Source of the DNA: Syntrophus aciditrophicus SB
Lineage (GTDB): Bacteria; Desulfobacterota; Syntrophia; Syntrophales; Syntrophaceae
Length of the DNA stretch: 64,000 bases
Assembly: GCF_000013405.1 (NCBI RefSeq)
Contig: NC_007759.1
Location: 673,501 to 737,500, forward strand
Direction of reading: 5' to 3'
Shown: piece by piece, positions 55,352 through 64,000 of the stretch
Position numbering within the stretch: the stretch's first letter is position 1
Layout of the letters: every line of letters starts with the position of its first letter
The notes under the pieces: model-generated
What the model was told of the DNA's origin: nothing
Seen by the model: the letters and a program-made list of their open reading frames with translations, nothing else
Databases searched by the model: none
Program-made: the position numbers and the translations under genes

Positions 55352-56686
55352 TCAATCAATGCTGCCTTTGATATTCATGATGTGGTGAATCCGCTTTTCA
55401 ATGAGCGGCCATGTGCCGATATCCGAACGGTGATCCACAGGGCCGTTTATGGCTGCCACGGCTCTTTCTGCAACAGCTTCCGCTTTCTCAAGCTGATCGG
55501 CAATGCCCACGACACCGATTGCCCGTGAGGATGTCATGTAAAGACCGTCAGCTTTCTGATCGACGGAAGAATAATACAGACGTGCTGCCCCCACATCTCC
55601 GATTTCTATCCGGGAGGATGTGGACTTCGCATCCGGAGAGTCGGCGGGCAACCCATAGGCTTTGGGGACGACATACTTGCACACTGTAGCTTTTTTTTCA
55701 AATTCAATATGGAGGCCATCCAGTGTACCGTCGACAATGGCCGTGCAGAGATCGAGAAAATCCGTTTTTAGAAGCGGCAGGATATTCATGGCCTCCGGAT
55801 CGCCGAAGCGGGCGTTGTATTCGAGAAGTTTAACGCCTGAACGCGTAATCATGAACCCCCCGTACATCACGCCTTTATAATAAAGACCAGTCTCCTTGTG
55901 AATGGCTTCCGCCACGGCCCGGGTGATGGATAATCCCGCCTCGATGTCTTTTTGTGTCAGGAAAGGTAAAAGATGATTTTCGCAGGAATAAGAGCCCATT
56001 CCACCTGTATTGGGACCTTGATCGCCGTCAAAGCGGCGTTTATGATCCTGGACCGGAGGTGTGGCAACAACAGTTTTGCCGTCGCAGAGGCATTGAAGCG
56101 AAAACTCCTCGCCCTCCAGCTTCTCTTCAACCATGACGCTGGAATGGGTTTTAAGGATTTCATGACAAGCCTGAAGGGCTTCACGCCTGGAATGGAAGTG
56201 ATCGCCCTGTACAAGTACACCTTTTCCGCCGGTTAAACCATCGGGTTTGATAACAATTCCGTCAATTTCGTCAAGGAAGACCTCGATCCCTTCATTGGAG
56301 GGGAAGGTTCGAAATTTGATGTTTCCCGGGATTTCATATTTTTGAAGCAAATTCCGGGTGAAGGATTTTGACGTTTCCAGGCGGGCCAAACTTTTCTGTG
56401 GACCGACGGCAGGAATACCCATCCCGGTCAGACAATCGACTACACCATTGTTCAGCGGGTCTTCCGGGCCGATAATGGCAAGATGAACAGCGCAGGTCTT
56501 GGCAAACTCCTGAATTGCGTTCAGATCATCATAATTGCCGATCGATATTTTCTCAGAAAGAGAAGCAATCCCGGGGTTGTTCGTTTTCATGAAGGAAAAA
56601 AGTCTGGGATGTTGTGCGGATCGCGTAATTGTTTCCGCGAGGACATGTTCTCTCGCCCCATTTCCTATAAGCAGGATATTCTTCAT
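55352..56686 (-). CDS. purD: Phosphoribosylamine--glycine ligase, archaeal-looking
   Basis: ATP-grasp enzyme that joins phosphoribosylamine and glycine. About 444 residues from ATG 56686, with GAGG nine bases upstream; the frame opens at 56740. NILLIGNGAREHVLAETI, KPDGLTGGKGVLV, VEEKLEGEEFSLQ, DHKRRFDGDQGPNTGGMGSY and NARFGDPEAMN are family motifs. Details such as RLFSFMKTNNPGIA, SLQCLCDGKTVVATPPVQDH and ATVCKYVVPKAYG recall archaeal PurD rather than the common bacterial type (which usually has IEFNCRFGDPE and ARLKSDL). Possible transfer from an archaeon; that is my reading from memory and needs a tree. First gene of the purD-purH-purE-tsaC run. Confidence 0.92.
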   Translation of the reverse strand: MKNILLIGNGAREHVLAETITRSAQHPRLFSFMKTNNPGIASLSEKISIGNYDDLNAIQEFAKTCAVHLAIIGPEDPLNNGVVDCLTGMGIPAVGPQKSLARLETSKSFTRNLLQKYEIPGNIKFRTFPSNEGIEVFLDEIDGIVIKPDGLTGGKGVLVQGDHFHSRREALQACHEILKTHSSVMVEEKLEGEEFSLQCLCDGKTVVATPPVQDHKRRFDGDQGPNTGGMGSYSCENHLLPFLTQKDIEAGLSITRAVAEAIHKETGLYYKGVMYGGFMITRSGVKLLEYNARFGDPEAMNILPLLKTDFLDLCTAIVDGTLDGLHIEFEKKATVCKYVVPKAYGLPADSPDAKSTSSRIEIGDVGAARLYYSSVDQKADGLYMTSSRAIGVVGIADQLEKAEAVAERAVAAINGPVDHRSDIGTWPLIEKRIHHIMNIKGSID

Positions 56687-57296
56687 TTTACCAGGCCTCC
56701 TGACCTCAGCTTTGATCAAATTTCCATATCGGGGAGGCATAAATATCGGAAAAAACGTCCTGAGTCAATCAAATCTGTATGAAATGATTTTTATCTTTCT
56801 ATTTAAATTTATAGGGATTTTAACAGGGAATGCATTACTGTTGGAATTTCGGCTGGAGATTGGAAAGCGTCTGCTGTTTCCCTGATTTCAAAAATAGGAA
56901 TTAGGCTTTGAAGGATAGAAATATCCAGAAGCCGCAATGTCCTTTCTGTTGTTGAGAAGGCCGAAATAAAAATACTTAAAGAATACTCTTGTTTTTTCCT
57001 GCTGAGTTTGACAGTGATAATGCAAATTGACAGAAACCCTGACCTGTTTTCAAATTTTATTAAATTCAGATACATTAGCCGGAAAAACAATGAAAACAAA
57101 AGGATTGAAGAAATATAAGCAAAAGTTATGATAGTAGTTTTTTCGTCTGCTGAGATAGCATCTGTCATGGCGTATACACCGTTTTATACAGTGTTCGGCA
57201 TATCCTCAAATATATATGTGGATCAGCGATGGGCTAAATTGTCTTACATTGTCCCAGACAAAGTGATTGCATCTGAAAAAAGCATGAAAGGATGTT
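56687..57296. other. Long AT-rich gap between divergent purD and the nucleotidyltransferase gene
   Basis: About 600 bases. It must contain the promoters of both neighbours. On the plus strand one frame around 56850-57115 reads with protein-like content (VGISAGDWKASAVSLISK, then VLSVVEKAEIKILKEYSC) but is broken by an in-frame TGA at ~56905 and has no start. The 119-codon minus-strand frame across the same place looks like its shadow. I cannot support a gene here. Confidence 0.4.
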
Positions 57297-58073
57297 ATGA
57301 ATATTCCGATTCATAAGACTAATGATTATTCCCTGGGTGTGGTTATTCTTGCAGCAGGCAAGGGAACAAGGATGAGATCCGAGAAGGCCAAAGTACTGCA
57401 TCATATCTGTGGTAATCCAATGCTTTTCTATACGATCAGGTTAGCCAGGAAAGTCCTGGCGGAGAAAATTGTCGTTGTTGTCGGCCACCAGGCAGACGTA
57501 GTCAAGAAACATTTCAGTAATGGGGATTTGATCTTTGCGGAACAGCGTGAACAACTTGGTACAGGGCATGCCGTCATGCAAACCCGGGAAGAATTTAAGA
57601 ATTTTACAGGAAACATTCTGATTCTGTGTGGAGACGTTCCCCTTCTTTCCATAGAAACGGTCCGTCGTCTTATAAGCGGTCATGTGAGGGCAAATGCCGC
57701 TGTTACAGTTCTTACCGCGCTGATGGATAATCCCGCCGGATATGGCCGTATTGTGAAAACGCCTGCGGGTGAAGTCGTCAAAATTGTTGAGGAGCGGGAC
57801 GCATCCGTCGAGGAGAAGAAAATTAAGGAAATCAATTCAGGAATCTATTGTGTTGATAGTCTATTTCTCTTCGATGCAATTGCTGAAATAAAGAATGACA
57901 ATGCGCAGGGAGAATACTATCTGACCGACATCATAGAAATCGCCTGTAAAAGAAGACGGCCCGTCAGGGCCGTTCTGGTGGATGATGCGGAAGAAATAAT
58001 TGGCATTAATACTCCGGAGCATCTTCAGCGGGCAGAAATGCGGATGTTTGAAGCATCCCGGCAGGGAGCATAA
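57297..58073 (+). CDS. Nucleotidyltransferase, GlmU-like uridylyltransferase domain only
   Basis: A 258-residue protein equal to the N-terminal pyrophosphorylase half of GlmU. LGVVILAAGKGTRMRSEKAKVLH is the nucleotide loop, followed by EQREQLGTGHAV, LCGDVPLL, NPAGYGRIV and EINSGIYCVD with EYYLTDI. The left-handed helix acetyltransferase half (about 200 residues) is missing and not encoded just downstream. It could make UDP-GlcNAc or a related UDP/dTDP sugar. ATG 57297 has AAAGGA five bases upstream. Confidence 0.85.
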   Translation: MNIPIHKTNDYSLGVVILAAGKGTRMRSEKAKVLHHICGNPMLFYTIRLARKVLAEKIVVVVGHQADVVKKHFSNGDLIFAEQREQLGTGHAVMQTREEFKNFTGNILILCGDVPLLSIETVRRLISGHVRANAAVTVLTALMDNPAGYGRIVKTPAGEVVKIVEERDASVEEKKIKEINSGIYCVDSLFLFDAIAEIKNDNAQGEYYLTDIIEIACKRRRPVRAVLVDDAEEIIGINTPEHLQRAEMRMFEASRQGA

Positions 58074-58234
58074 TTTCCCTTGAGGCTCAGGGAAGGCATT
58101 CAAGCGGTAAAGCGGAGTGACGGCGCAGGCGGATACAAGACACGCTGCCGAGGTTCCTCTTTTGAATTCAGCGGTAACCGCGCCTGGATGAGGAGTTGGA
58201 ATGATCGGTAAAGCGAAGGGTATGAAATAAATTT

Positions 58235-59215
58235 ATGATTGTCATCGGCTCTTTAATAATAAAAAATAATGTGATTCTGGCGCCCATGGCCGGAATTTCC
58301 AATCTGCCTTTCAGGATGATGGCGAGGGAGGCTGGATGTGCTCTTGCCTTTACGGAAATGATCAGTGCCAATGGTCTCGTTCGTGGGATTGAAAAGAGTC
58401 AGCAGTATATGAAGTCCTGCATCGATGATAAGCCTTTGGGGGTGCAGATATTCGGAAACGATCCGACCACCATGGCTGACGCGGTGAGGATTGTCGATGA
58501 TTACGGAGCCGACCTGATTGATTTGAATATGGGATGCCCGGTAAAAAAAGTTGTAAAAAATGGCGCCGGAGCCGCTCTGCTGAAGGATCCTGGATTGGTA
58601 TCACAAATTCTCGAATCTGTCAGAAAGGCGACTCGAAAACCGTTGACCGTGAAAATCCGTTCCGGATGGAATCTCCAGAGCATCAATGCAGTCCAGATAG
58701 CGAGAATTGCGGAGCAGCAGGGGATTGATGCTGTTTTTGTTCATGCCCGAACTGCAGTTCAGGGGTTTGCCGGCTCAGCGGATTGGAGAATAATTGAAGA
58801 GATTAAGAATTCAGTAGGGATTAAAGTGATTGGAAATGGCGATGTCAAGTCAGGCGCTGACGCGTGGCGTATGATTAAAATGACGGGTTGCGATGGCGTC
58901 ATGATTGGGAGGGGGGCATTGGGAAATCCTTGGATATTTAATGAAGCTCTTAATTATCAGTCCACTGTGCAAACACATTCTGAGCCGGTTTTAAATGAAC
59001 GTAAAGAAATGATCTTACGTCATCTGGAAAGAGAGACAATTTTTCTGGGTCAAAAAGAGGCTGTCAAACGCTTCCGGAAACATCTTCTCTGGTATACAAA
59101 GGGGATAAGGGGGGGGGCCTCTTTCCGATCAAGAGTAACAACAATCAGTGATCAGAATTTATTGCTTCGTGAGATCGAAGCGTTTTTTGATCAGGAAGAA
59201 ATACCTTACCAATAA
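58235..59215 (+). CDS. dusB: tRNA-dihydrouridine synthase, DusB type
   Basis: FMN enzyme that reduces uridine to dihydrouridine in the tRNA D-loop. It has 326 residues. LAPMAGISNLPFRMMAREAG at the N-terminus, FTEMISANGL, and the catalytic DLNMGCPVKKVVKNGAGAAL (Cys) are clear; VHARTAVQGFAG and VIGNGDVKSGAD with GVMIGRGALGNPWIF bind FMN. ATG 58235 lacks a clear ribosome site. Confidence 0.94.
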   Translation: MIVIGSLIIKNNVILAPMAGISNLPFRMMAREAGCALAFTEMISANGLVRGIEKSQQYMKSCIDDKPLGVQIFGNDPTTMADAVRIVDDYGADLIDLNMGCPVKKVVKNGAGAALLKDPGLVSQILESVRKATRKPLTVKIRSGWNLQSINAVQIARIAEQQGIDAVFVHARTAVQGFAGSADWRIIEEIKNSVGIKVIGNGDVKSGADAWRMIKMTGCDGVMIGRGALGNPWIFNEALNYQSTVQTHSEPVLNERKEMILRHLERETIFLGQKEAVKRFRKHLLWYTKGIRGGASFRSRVTTISDQNLLLREIEAFFDQEEIPYQ

Positions 59216-59239
59216 AGGAAAAGGTTCCTAAATAAGATC

Positions 59240-59267
59240 TTGACTTTTAGATCGTGTATTGTAATAT
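59240..59267 (+). promoter_or_regulatory. Promoter upstream of the zapB-like/zapA genes
   Basis: TTGACT, a 16-base spacer, TAATAT, starting near 59274. This would leave a leader of about 147 bases before the zapB-like gene; nothing else is obvious in that leader. Confidence 0.45.
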
Positions 59268-59420
59268 TTTGCTGAAATATCTCGATGGGCTGTGAAGTGT
59301 AGGGTCTGAAATCCCTTGCTGAAAAATCTGTGAGAATAGTATTAGAAAATAATTTAGTAGAGTATAGTGTCAGGCTTGGGACTCTTTTAAGCTTTGGGCT
59401 GAAAATCATGGAGAGTAATT

Positions 59421-59651
59421 GTGGAGCTGGTAATTTTTAAAGAGTTGGAAGAGAAAATTAGAAGTATGGCCCAAGAACATGCGTTGCTGAAAAAGAGGAA
59501 TTTTGAGTTAGAGGAGCTGTTAAAAAAAAAGACGTCTGAGTTGGAAGAGCTAAGTATTGCGATAAAGGAATTTGATGAGGAAAGAATAGCGATCCGCACA
59601 AAGGTAGATTCACTCTTGGAGCTGCTTCAGGATGTTAAAGTGCAAGGGTAG
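59421..59651 (+). CDS. Small coiled-coil protein, ZapB-like
   Basis: Seventy-six residues, almost entirely one coiled coil with heptads of Leu/Ile (ELEEKIRSMAQEHALLKKRN, then ELEELLKKKTSELEELS). Start GTG 59421. Size, coil and position 18 bases before zapA suggest a ZapB-type septal protein that bridges ZapA and the nucleoid in Z-ring positioning. Sequence conservation in this group is low, so the name rests on context. Confidence 0.7.
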   Translation: MELVIFKELEEKIRSMAQEHALLKKRNFELEELLKKKTSELEELSIAIKEFDEERIAIRTKVDSLLELLQDVKVQG

Positions 59652-59669
59652 GTCGTCATTGGGTTGTGA

Positions 59670-59951
59670 ATGAAAAAGAATTATCACATCAAAATACTGG
59701 GGCAGGAATTTACCGTTTTAAGTGATTCAGGGGATGAGCATGTGGAAAGCGTTATGGAATATATCAATAAGAAAGTTATGGAATTGGAAAATAAGTTTTC
59801 TAATGCCAGCACTTTAAATATTGCCATACTGGTCGCTTTAAACATTGCAGATGAATATATGAAGCTTCTTGAAGGTAATAAAGAAGAAATTTATAAGCAA
59901 GTAGATAGACAAGCGCAAAATTTGATCAATCTGATTGATGAAATGAGTTAA
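59670..59951 (+). CDS. zapA: Cell division protein ZapA
   Basis: Ninety-three residues. YHIKILGQEFTVLSDSGDEHVESV is the globular head and INKKVMELENKFSNASTLNIAILVALNIADEYMKL leads into the C-terminal coiled coil. ZapA cross-links FtsZ filaments. The stop is followed within five bases by the 6S RNA, the same gene pair seen in gammaproteobacteria. Confidence 0.9.
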   Translation: MKKNYHIKILGQEFTVLSDSGDEHVESVMEYINKKVMELENKFSNASTLNIAILVALNIADEYMKLLEGNKEEIYKQVDRQAQNLINLIDEMS

Positions 59952-59955
59952 AAAG

Positions 59956-60148
59956 TCCCCCTGCGATGTGCGTGATTAGCATTCTGTTTTTGAGCCAACA
60001 CCAAGGAAACGGGAACCTTCCCTTGTTTGGGGTGTGCTAGCCTGCTGTATTCCGCAACTGGCGGATGCAAGGAAGCCTGAAGCAAACAATAAGGTACCCA
60101 CGTTGAACTCCGGTTCAAAATGGTCGTTAACACGACATATGCGGGGGT
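59956..60148 (+). ncRNA. ssrS: 6S RNA
   Basis: About 190 bases. The ends pair: CCCCCTGCGATGT-GCGTG (59957-59974) with CACGACATATGCGGGGG (60131-60147). Inside are TGAGCC at 59991, an internal stem CCAA...GGGAA/TTCCC...TTGG, GAAGCCT at ~60072, and the hairpin TTGAAC-TCCG-GTTCAA (60103-60118), all counterparts of E. coli 6S landmarks. The central region opens as a large bubble that mimics a melted promoter and binds sigma-70 RNA polymerase. GGTTCT/AGAACC (60146-60167) may form its terminator. The remaining 210 bases to rny hold no gene that I see. Confidence 0.9.
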
Positions 60149-60378
60149 TCTTTCTATATACAGAACCTTCTGCTTGTTGTGCCCTGCAACTTTCCTTAAC
60201 AAATCCTGCCATTTTTTTGATTACTCTTATCATTCTGCAATTGGTATTTACATATTTACAGCAGCATAACAGTTATGGTTGTCATGCTGCCGTGTCGGAA
60301 ATCAGCAGAATCCGATGACTGAGAATGGTTTGTTGTTCGTCAGGGATGCGTAAGAGGTTTATGAGGAGGTAAATAGTT

Positions 60379-61944
60379 TTGCTGAATTATACTGTAATAG
60401 CGTTTATCATGTTAGGATTAATTGCCATTGGGTTGGCAATCGGTTATTTTTTGAAATTCAGACTTTCTCAGAAACGATTGGAATCTTCTGAGAACCTTGC
60501 GTTGAGGATTATTGATGAAGCCAAAAAAGAGGCTGAAACCATAAAAAAAGAGGCTGTGCTTCAGACAAAAGAGAATCTGCTGAAACTGAAGGCGGAATTC
60601 GAGAAGGAAACGAGAGAAAGAAAGCTGGATCTGGATAATTTAGAGCGGAGAATTCGCTCAAAGGAAGAAAATCTCGATAAACGAATTGATTCAATGTCTC
60701 AGAAAGAGAATGCAATCGAAGTTCGAGAAAAGAATTTGCTGTCCAAAGAAATGCAGCTCAATGAGAAGCACGATAAGTTAAGCAGAATGATTGGGGAACA
60801 GAAAGAAAAACTGGAGCAGATTGCCGACATAACTTCGGAAGAGGCAAAAGATTTTTTAATCCGGTCTATGGAAGCTGCTGCGAAGCGTGATGCTGCCATG
60901 CTGATTAGAAAAATCGAAGAAGATGCAAAGAGGGAGGCAGACAAGAAGTCGAGAGAAATTATTGCTTATGCTGTGCAACGTTATGCCGGTGACTATGTTG
61001 CGGAAAACACTGTTTCTGTAGTCAATCTTCCAAACGATGAAATGAAGGGGCGTATCATTGGGCGGGAAGGTCGCAATATCAGAGCGATAGAGGCAGCCAC
61101 TGGAATTGATCTTATTGTTGACGATACCCCGGAAGCCGTAGTTTTGTCCAGTTTTGATCCTATACGGCGAGAGGTGGCAAAAATTTCACTGGAAAGATTG
61201 ATTACGGATGGAAGGATTCATCCTGGCAGAATTGAAGATATTGTAAAGAAGGTGCGGTTGGAAGTTGATAGTATTATAAAGGAAACAGGGGAAAGGGTTT
61301 CCTTTGACGTAGGAGTGCATGATATTCATCCAGAACTCATTAACCTCCTGGGCAGTTTGAAATATCGGACAAGCTATTCTCAGAATGTTCTCCAGCATTC
61401 CATTGATGTCGCTCATCTGACGGGTATGATGGCGGCGGAATTGAAGATGAATATAAAGGAGGCAAAACGTGCGGGGCTGCTTCACGATATCGGTAAAGCG
61501 GTTGATCATAAAATAGAGGGGACTCATGCGGCAATCGGGGCTGATTACGCGAAACGTTTTGGAGAATCGCAAAGGATTGTTCAGGCCATCGCCGCCCACC
61601 ATGACGATGGCAGAACGAACACGCTTCTTGGTGTCTTGGTTCAGGCAGCAGACACCTTGTCTGCTGCAAGACCAGGAGCCCGAAGGGAAATGCTGGAAAC
61701 CTATGTAAAACGATTAGAGGAATTGGAAAATATAGCTAATTCATTCAACGGCGTCGATAAGTGTTTTGCCATCCAGGCCGGCAGAGAAATCCGGATCCTT
61801 GTCGGAAGTGAAAAACTTTCGGACAACGATGCGATGATGCTTTGCAAGGATATCGTCAAAAAGATCGAGTCGGAATTGACATATCCGGGCCAGATTAAGG
61901 TAACAGTGATTAGAGAAACGCGAGTATCGGATTTCGCAAAATAG
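60379..61944 (+). CDS. rny: Ribonuclease Y
   Basis: Membrane-anchored endoribonuclease that starts mRNA decay. It has 521 residues: one N-terminal membrane helix ([20 protein letters not shown]), a long Lys/Glu-rich coiled coil (~30-195), a KH RNA-binding domain ([21 protein letters not shown]) and an HD metal-dependent nuclease domain ([28 protein letters not shown]). The start is TTG 60379 with GAGGAGGT eight bases upstream. A YmdB-type gene follows, as in Bacillus. Confidence 0.96.
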
Positions 61945-62046
61945 CTGCCGGAGACGCATTCAATCATGGTCAGGTGATTTTGAATCTTTTTGTTAGCCCA
62001 TACTTTTTAGTTACTAAGTTAAATTCTGAAATACTAAGGGAATTTC

Positions 62047-62832
62047 ATGAGATTCTTGTTTGTAGGAGATATTGTAGGTAAACCTGGAAGGAGGGCCGTT
62101 CGAGAACTGCTCCCAAGAGTGCTATCGCTGCATGAGATTGATTTCGTTATTGCCAATTGTGAAAATGCGGCGTCAGGCTTCGGTATTACAAAGGATATTG
62201 TCGATGAGCTGTATCAGAATCACGTTGATGTTCTGACTTCCGGCAATCATATCTGGGATAAAAAGGAAATCTTTGAATTTTTAGAAGATTATGAAACATT
62301 GCTTCGACCGGCAAATTACCCTGAAGGAACTCCCGGATGGGGAAGTGTCACAGTTAGAACGCCAGCTGGCATTAATGTGGGGATTTTGAATTTGGCGGGA
62401 AGGGTTTTTATGCAGCCGATTGATTGTCCATTCCGAACTGCTGAAAAAGAATTGGCTGGTTTTACCGGGAAAACGAATATCATTATTGTCGATATACATG
62501 CAGAGGCAACATCGGAAAAAAAAGCATTGGGGTGGTTTTTAGATGGACGCGTGAGCGCTGTGCTAGGGACCCATACCCATGTACAAACTGCGGATCAGGA
62601 GGTCTTGCCGGGGGGAACAGCTTATATCAGCGATGCAGGGATGACAGGGCCTTTTGACTCAGTGATCGGCGTTAAAAAGGATGTCGTTATAGAAAAGTTT
62701 CTACTCCAAATCCCCAAGAAATTTGACATTGCAAAATCTGACGTTAGATTACAGGGTGTTATTTTTGAAGTAAATGAGCAAGATGGCAAATGTTCAAGTA
62801 TCCAACGCCTTAGTATCTGTCTTGATAATTGA
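62047..62832 (+). CDS. YmdB-type (TIGR00282) metallophosphoesterase
   Basis: A 261-residue calcineurin-like enzyme of the YmdB/TIGR00282 family, whose members hydrolyse 2',3'- or 3',5'-cyclic nucleotides. Metal ligands are visible in FVGDIVGKPGR (Asp), NCENAASG (Asn/Glu), SGNHIWDKK (Asn, His), VDIHAEATSEK and GTHTHVQTADQ (His). AAGGGAA lies four bases before ATG 62047. Pairing with RNase Y suggests a role tied to RNA turnover and signalling. Confidence 0.9.
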   Translation: MRFLFVGDIVGKPGRRAVRELLPRVLSLHEIDFVIANCENAASGFGITKDIVDELYQNHVDVLTSGNHIWDKKEIFEFLEDYETLLRPANYPEGTPGWGSVTVRTPAGINVGILNLAGRVFMQPIDCPFRTAEKELAGFTGKTNIIIVDIHAEATSEKKALGWFLDGRVSAVLGTHTHVQTADQEVLPGGTAYISDAGMTGPFDSVIGVKKDVVIEKFLLQIPKKFDIAKSDVRLQGVIFEVNEQDGKCSSIQRLSICLDN

Positions 62833-62920
62833 CCCGGGTAGTTTTAAGTGGCGATCAGCAAAGTAAAAAATACATTATAAAATAAAGCTTAAGATGGGAC
62901 TGATTTAGGGGACGTTGATT

Positions 62921-64000
62921 TTGAAAAACGTATACGATGTTTTCATGGAAAGAGGATTTATAGAACAGGTCACTGACGAAAATGCAGTAAGAAAAGCTCT
63001 TGAAGCACCGCTTGCCTGTTACATTGGTTTTGATCCCACAGCGAGAAGCCTGCATATTGGAAGTCTGGTTCCCATTATGGCTCTTATTCATTTACAGCGA
63101 CATGGTCATACGTCCATTGCCCTGGTTGGGGGAGGGACGGCTCTGATCGGAGATCCAAGTGGGAAAACGGAAATGCGTCAGATTCTGACAAGGGAAAAGA
63201 TAGAACTCAACGCAACATGCATGCGAAGGCAATTTGCCAGATATTTGAGCTTTGAAGATAAAAAAGCGATGATGATCAATAATGCGGATTGGTTGACGAA
63301 ACTGAATTATATTTCGTTTTTGCGCGATATCGGGCGTCATTTCAGTGTAAACAAGATGCTTGCCGCCGAAAGTTATAAGATGCGCTTAGAGAAGGGATTA
63401 AATTTTATAGAATTTAATTATATGCTACTGCAAGCATATGATTTTTTATATCTTTTCCAAAATCATAATTGTGTGATGCAAATGGGAGGCAATGATCAGT
63501 GGGGCAATATGTTGGCCGGTGTCGATCTCATCCGGAGGGTTGAAGGAAAGGTTGCACACAGCATGACATTTCCACTTCTAACGACGGCGACAGGGCAAAA
63601 AATGGGAAAAACTGAAAAGGGAGCTGTCTGGCTTGATCGGGAATTAACCTCACCATATGAATACTATCAATATTGGATTAATACCGGCGATATTGATGTT
63701 GGGAAATTTCTTGCTTTGTTTACCTTCCTGCCTATGGAAGAAATACATCAGGTAAAATCTTTGAGTGATAAAGAGTTGAACATGGCAAAGGCAATACTGG
63801 CTTTTGAGGCCACCAAGATTACGCATGGCGAGGATGCCGCACTTGCGGCCTGGAATGCATCTGCGGTGGCATTTGGAGTAAAATTAATCGACACATCACT
63901 CATGCCTTCAAGTACGATTCCGCGCGGTCAGCTTTCGCAGGACGCCTCTGCCATTCCATTCATTAAAAAATCGTGGAATGAGCTCGCTAAAGGCATCCCG
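62921..64000 (+). CDS. tyrS: Tyrosyl-tRNA synthetase, 5' part
   Basis: Class I synthetase charging tRNA-Tyr; 360 codons are present and the frame runs off the window without a stop. CYIGFDPTARSLHIGSL holds the HIGH-type motif, VGGGTALIGDPSGK and QMGGNDQWGNM the tyrosine pocket, and QKMGKTEKG the KMSKS-type loop. The end of the anticodon/S4-like part is outside. Start TTG 62921 has GGGGA eight bases upstream; TTG 62915 is too close to it. I saw no T-box features in the leader. Confidence 0.93.
   Translation, partial: MKNVYDVFMERGFIEQVTDENAVRKALEAPLACYIGFDPTARSLHIGSLVPIMALIHLQRHGHTSIALVGGGTALIGDPSGKTEMRQILTREKIELNATCMRRQFARYLSFEDKKAMMINNADWLTKLNYISFLRDIGRHFSVNKMLAAESYKMRLEKGLNFIEFNYMLLQAYDFLYLFQNHNCVMQMGGNDQWGNMLAGVDLIRRVEGKVAHSMTFPLLTTATGQKMGKTEKGAVWLDRELTSPYEYYQYWINTGDIDVGKFLALFTFLPMEEIHQVKSLSDKELNMAKAILAFEATKITHGEDAALAAWNASAVAFGVKLIDTSLMPSSTIPRGQLSQDASAIPFIKKSWNELAKGIP

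Noticed and set aside
56809..57168. A 119-codon minus-strand frame in the purD-nucleotidyltransferase gap
   Set aside because: Odd composition and no ribosome site. It is opposite a plus-strand frame that is itself interrupted by a TGA, so neither is a supportable gene.
62833..62920. A possible T-box leader before tyrS
   Set aside because: The 88-base gap is too short for one and has no T-box sequence or specifier stem; such leaders are also uncommon in this group.
1..64000. CRISPR arrays, insertion sequences, prophage
   Set aside because: I looked for spaced direct repeats, transposase or integrase motifs and phage genes and saw none in the window.

Overview
The window reads as a chromosomal segment of a strictly anaerobic Gram-negative bacterium of the former Deltaproteobacteria (Desulfobacterota). 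A Syntrophus-like syntroph is my best guess. This is inference from gene content: a division/cell-wall cluster, a 4-hydroxybutyryl-CoA dehydratase, an acyl-CoA synthetase next to an acetate-type transporter, a GlpA/DUF1667-type flavoprotein set, and 6S RNA beside zapA. Coding density is high, strong AAGGAGG ribosome sites are common, and several genes use TTG or GTG starts. I saw no transposase, integrase, phage gene or CRISPR array.

1-14,700: the distal part of the division and cell-wall (dcw) cluster, all on the plus strand: murE (3' end), murF, mraY, murD, ftsW, murG, murC, murB, ftsQ, ftsA, ftsZ. Most junctions overlap or nearly so. The murG-murC gap carries a perfect CRP-type palindrome. 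A radical SAM protein of the TIGR03960 type follows ftsZ.

14,950-23,160: a six-gene chemosensory operon (CheW, CheR-TPR, CheW, receptor, CheA-REC, CheB). The parts match Wsp-type alternative-function pathways, but there is no adjacent diguanylate cyclase, CheY or flagellar gene. After it come xthA, a GAF-like protein, a convergent MFS transporter, a Ski2-like helicase and tRNA-Glu.

28,530-37,670: a gene-poor AT-rich stretch, then an acyl-CoA synthetase and a GPR1/FUN34/YaaH-type transporter, a PEBP-family protein with two well-marked starts, an orphan zinc-finger/J-domain protein, a fused S-adenosylmethionine decarboxylase/aminopropyltransferase, uvrC, and a manganese (yybP-ykoY) riboswitch with terminator ahead of a UPF0016/GDT1 membrane protein.

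37,800-43,950 (minus strand): rplU-rpmA with a near-consensus promoter and a clear terminator, then obgE-proB. Upstream of them lies a second, longer TIGR03960-type radical SAM protein.

44,000-57,300: a cysteine-cluster protein on a probably leaderless mRNA, hpt and a zinc-ribbon membrane protein on the plus strand. On the minus strand are the GlpA-like/flavoprotein/DUF1667 trio, abfD with its own terminator, a frameshifted gene relic, and the run purD-purH-purE-tsaC, in which PurD looks archaeal.

57,300-64,000 (plus strand): a stand-alone GlmU-like nucleotidyltransferase, dusB, a ZapB-like coiled coil, zapA, 6S RNA, rny, a YmdB-type phosphoesterase, and tyrS running off the end.
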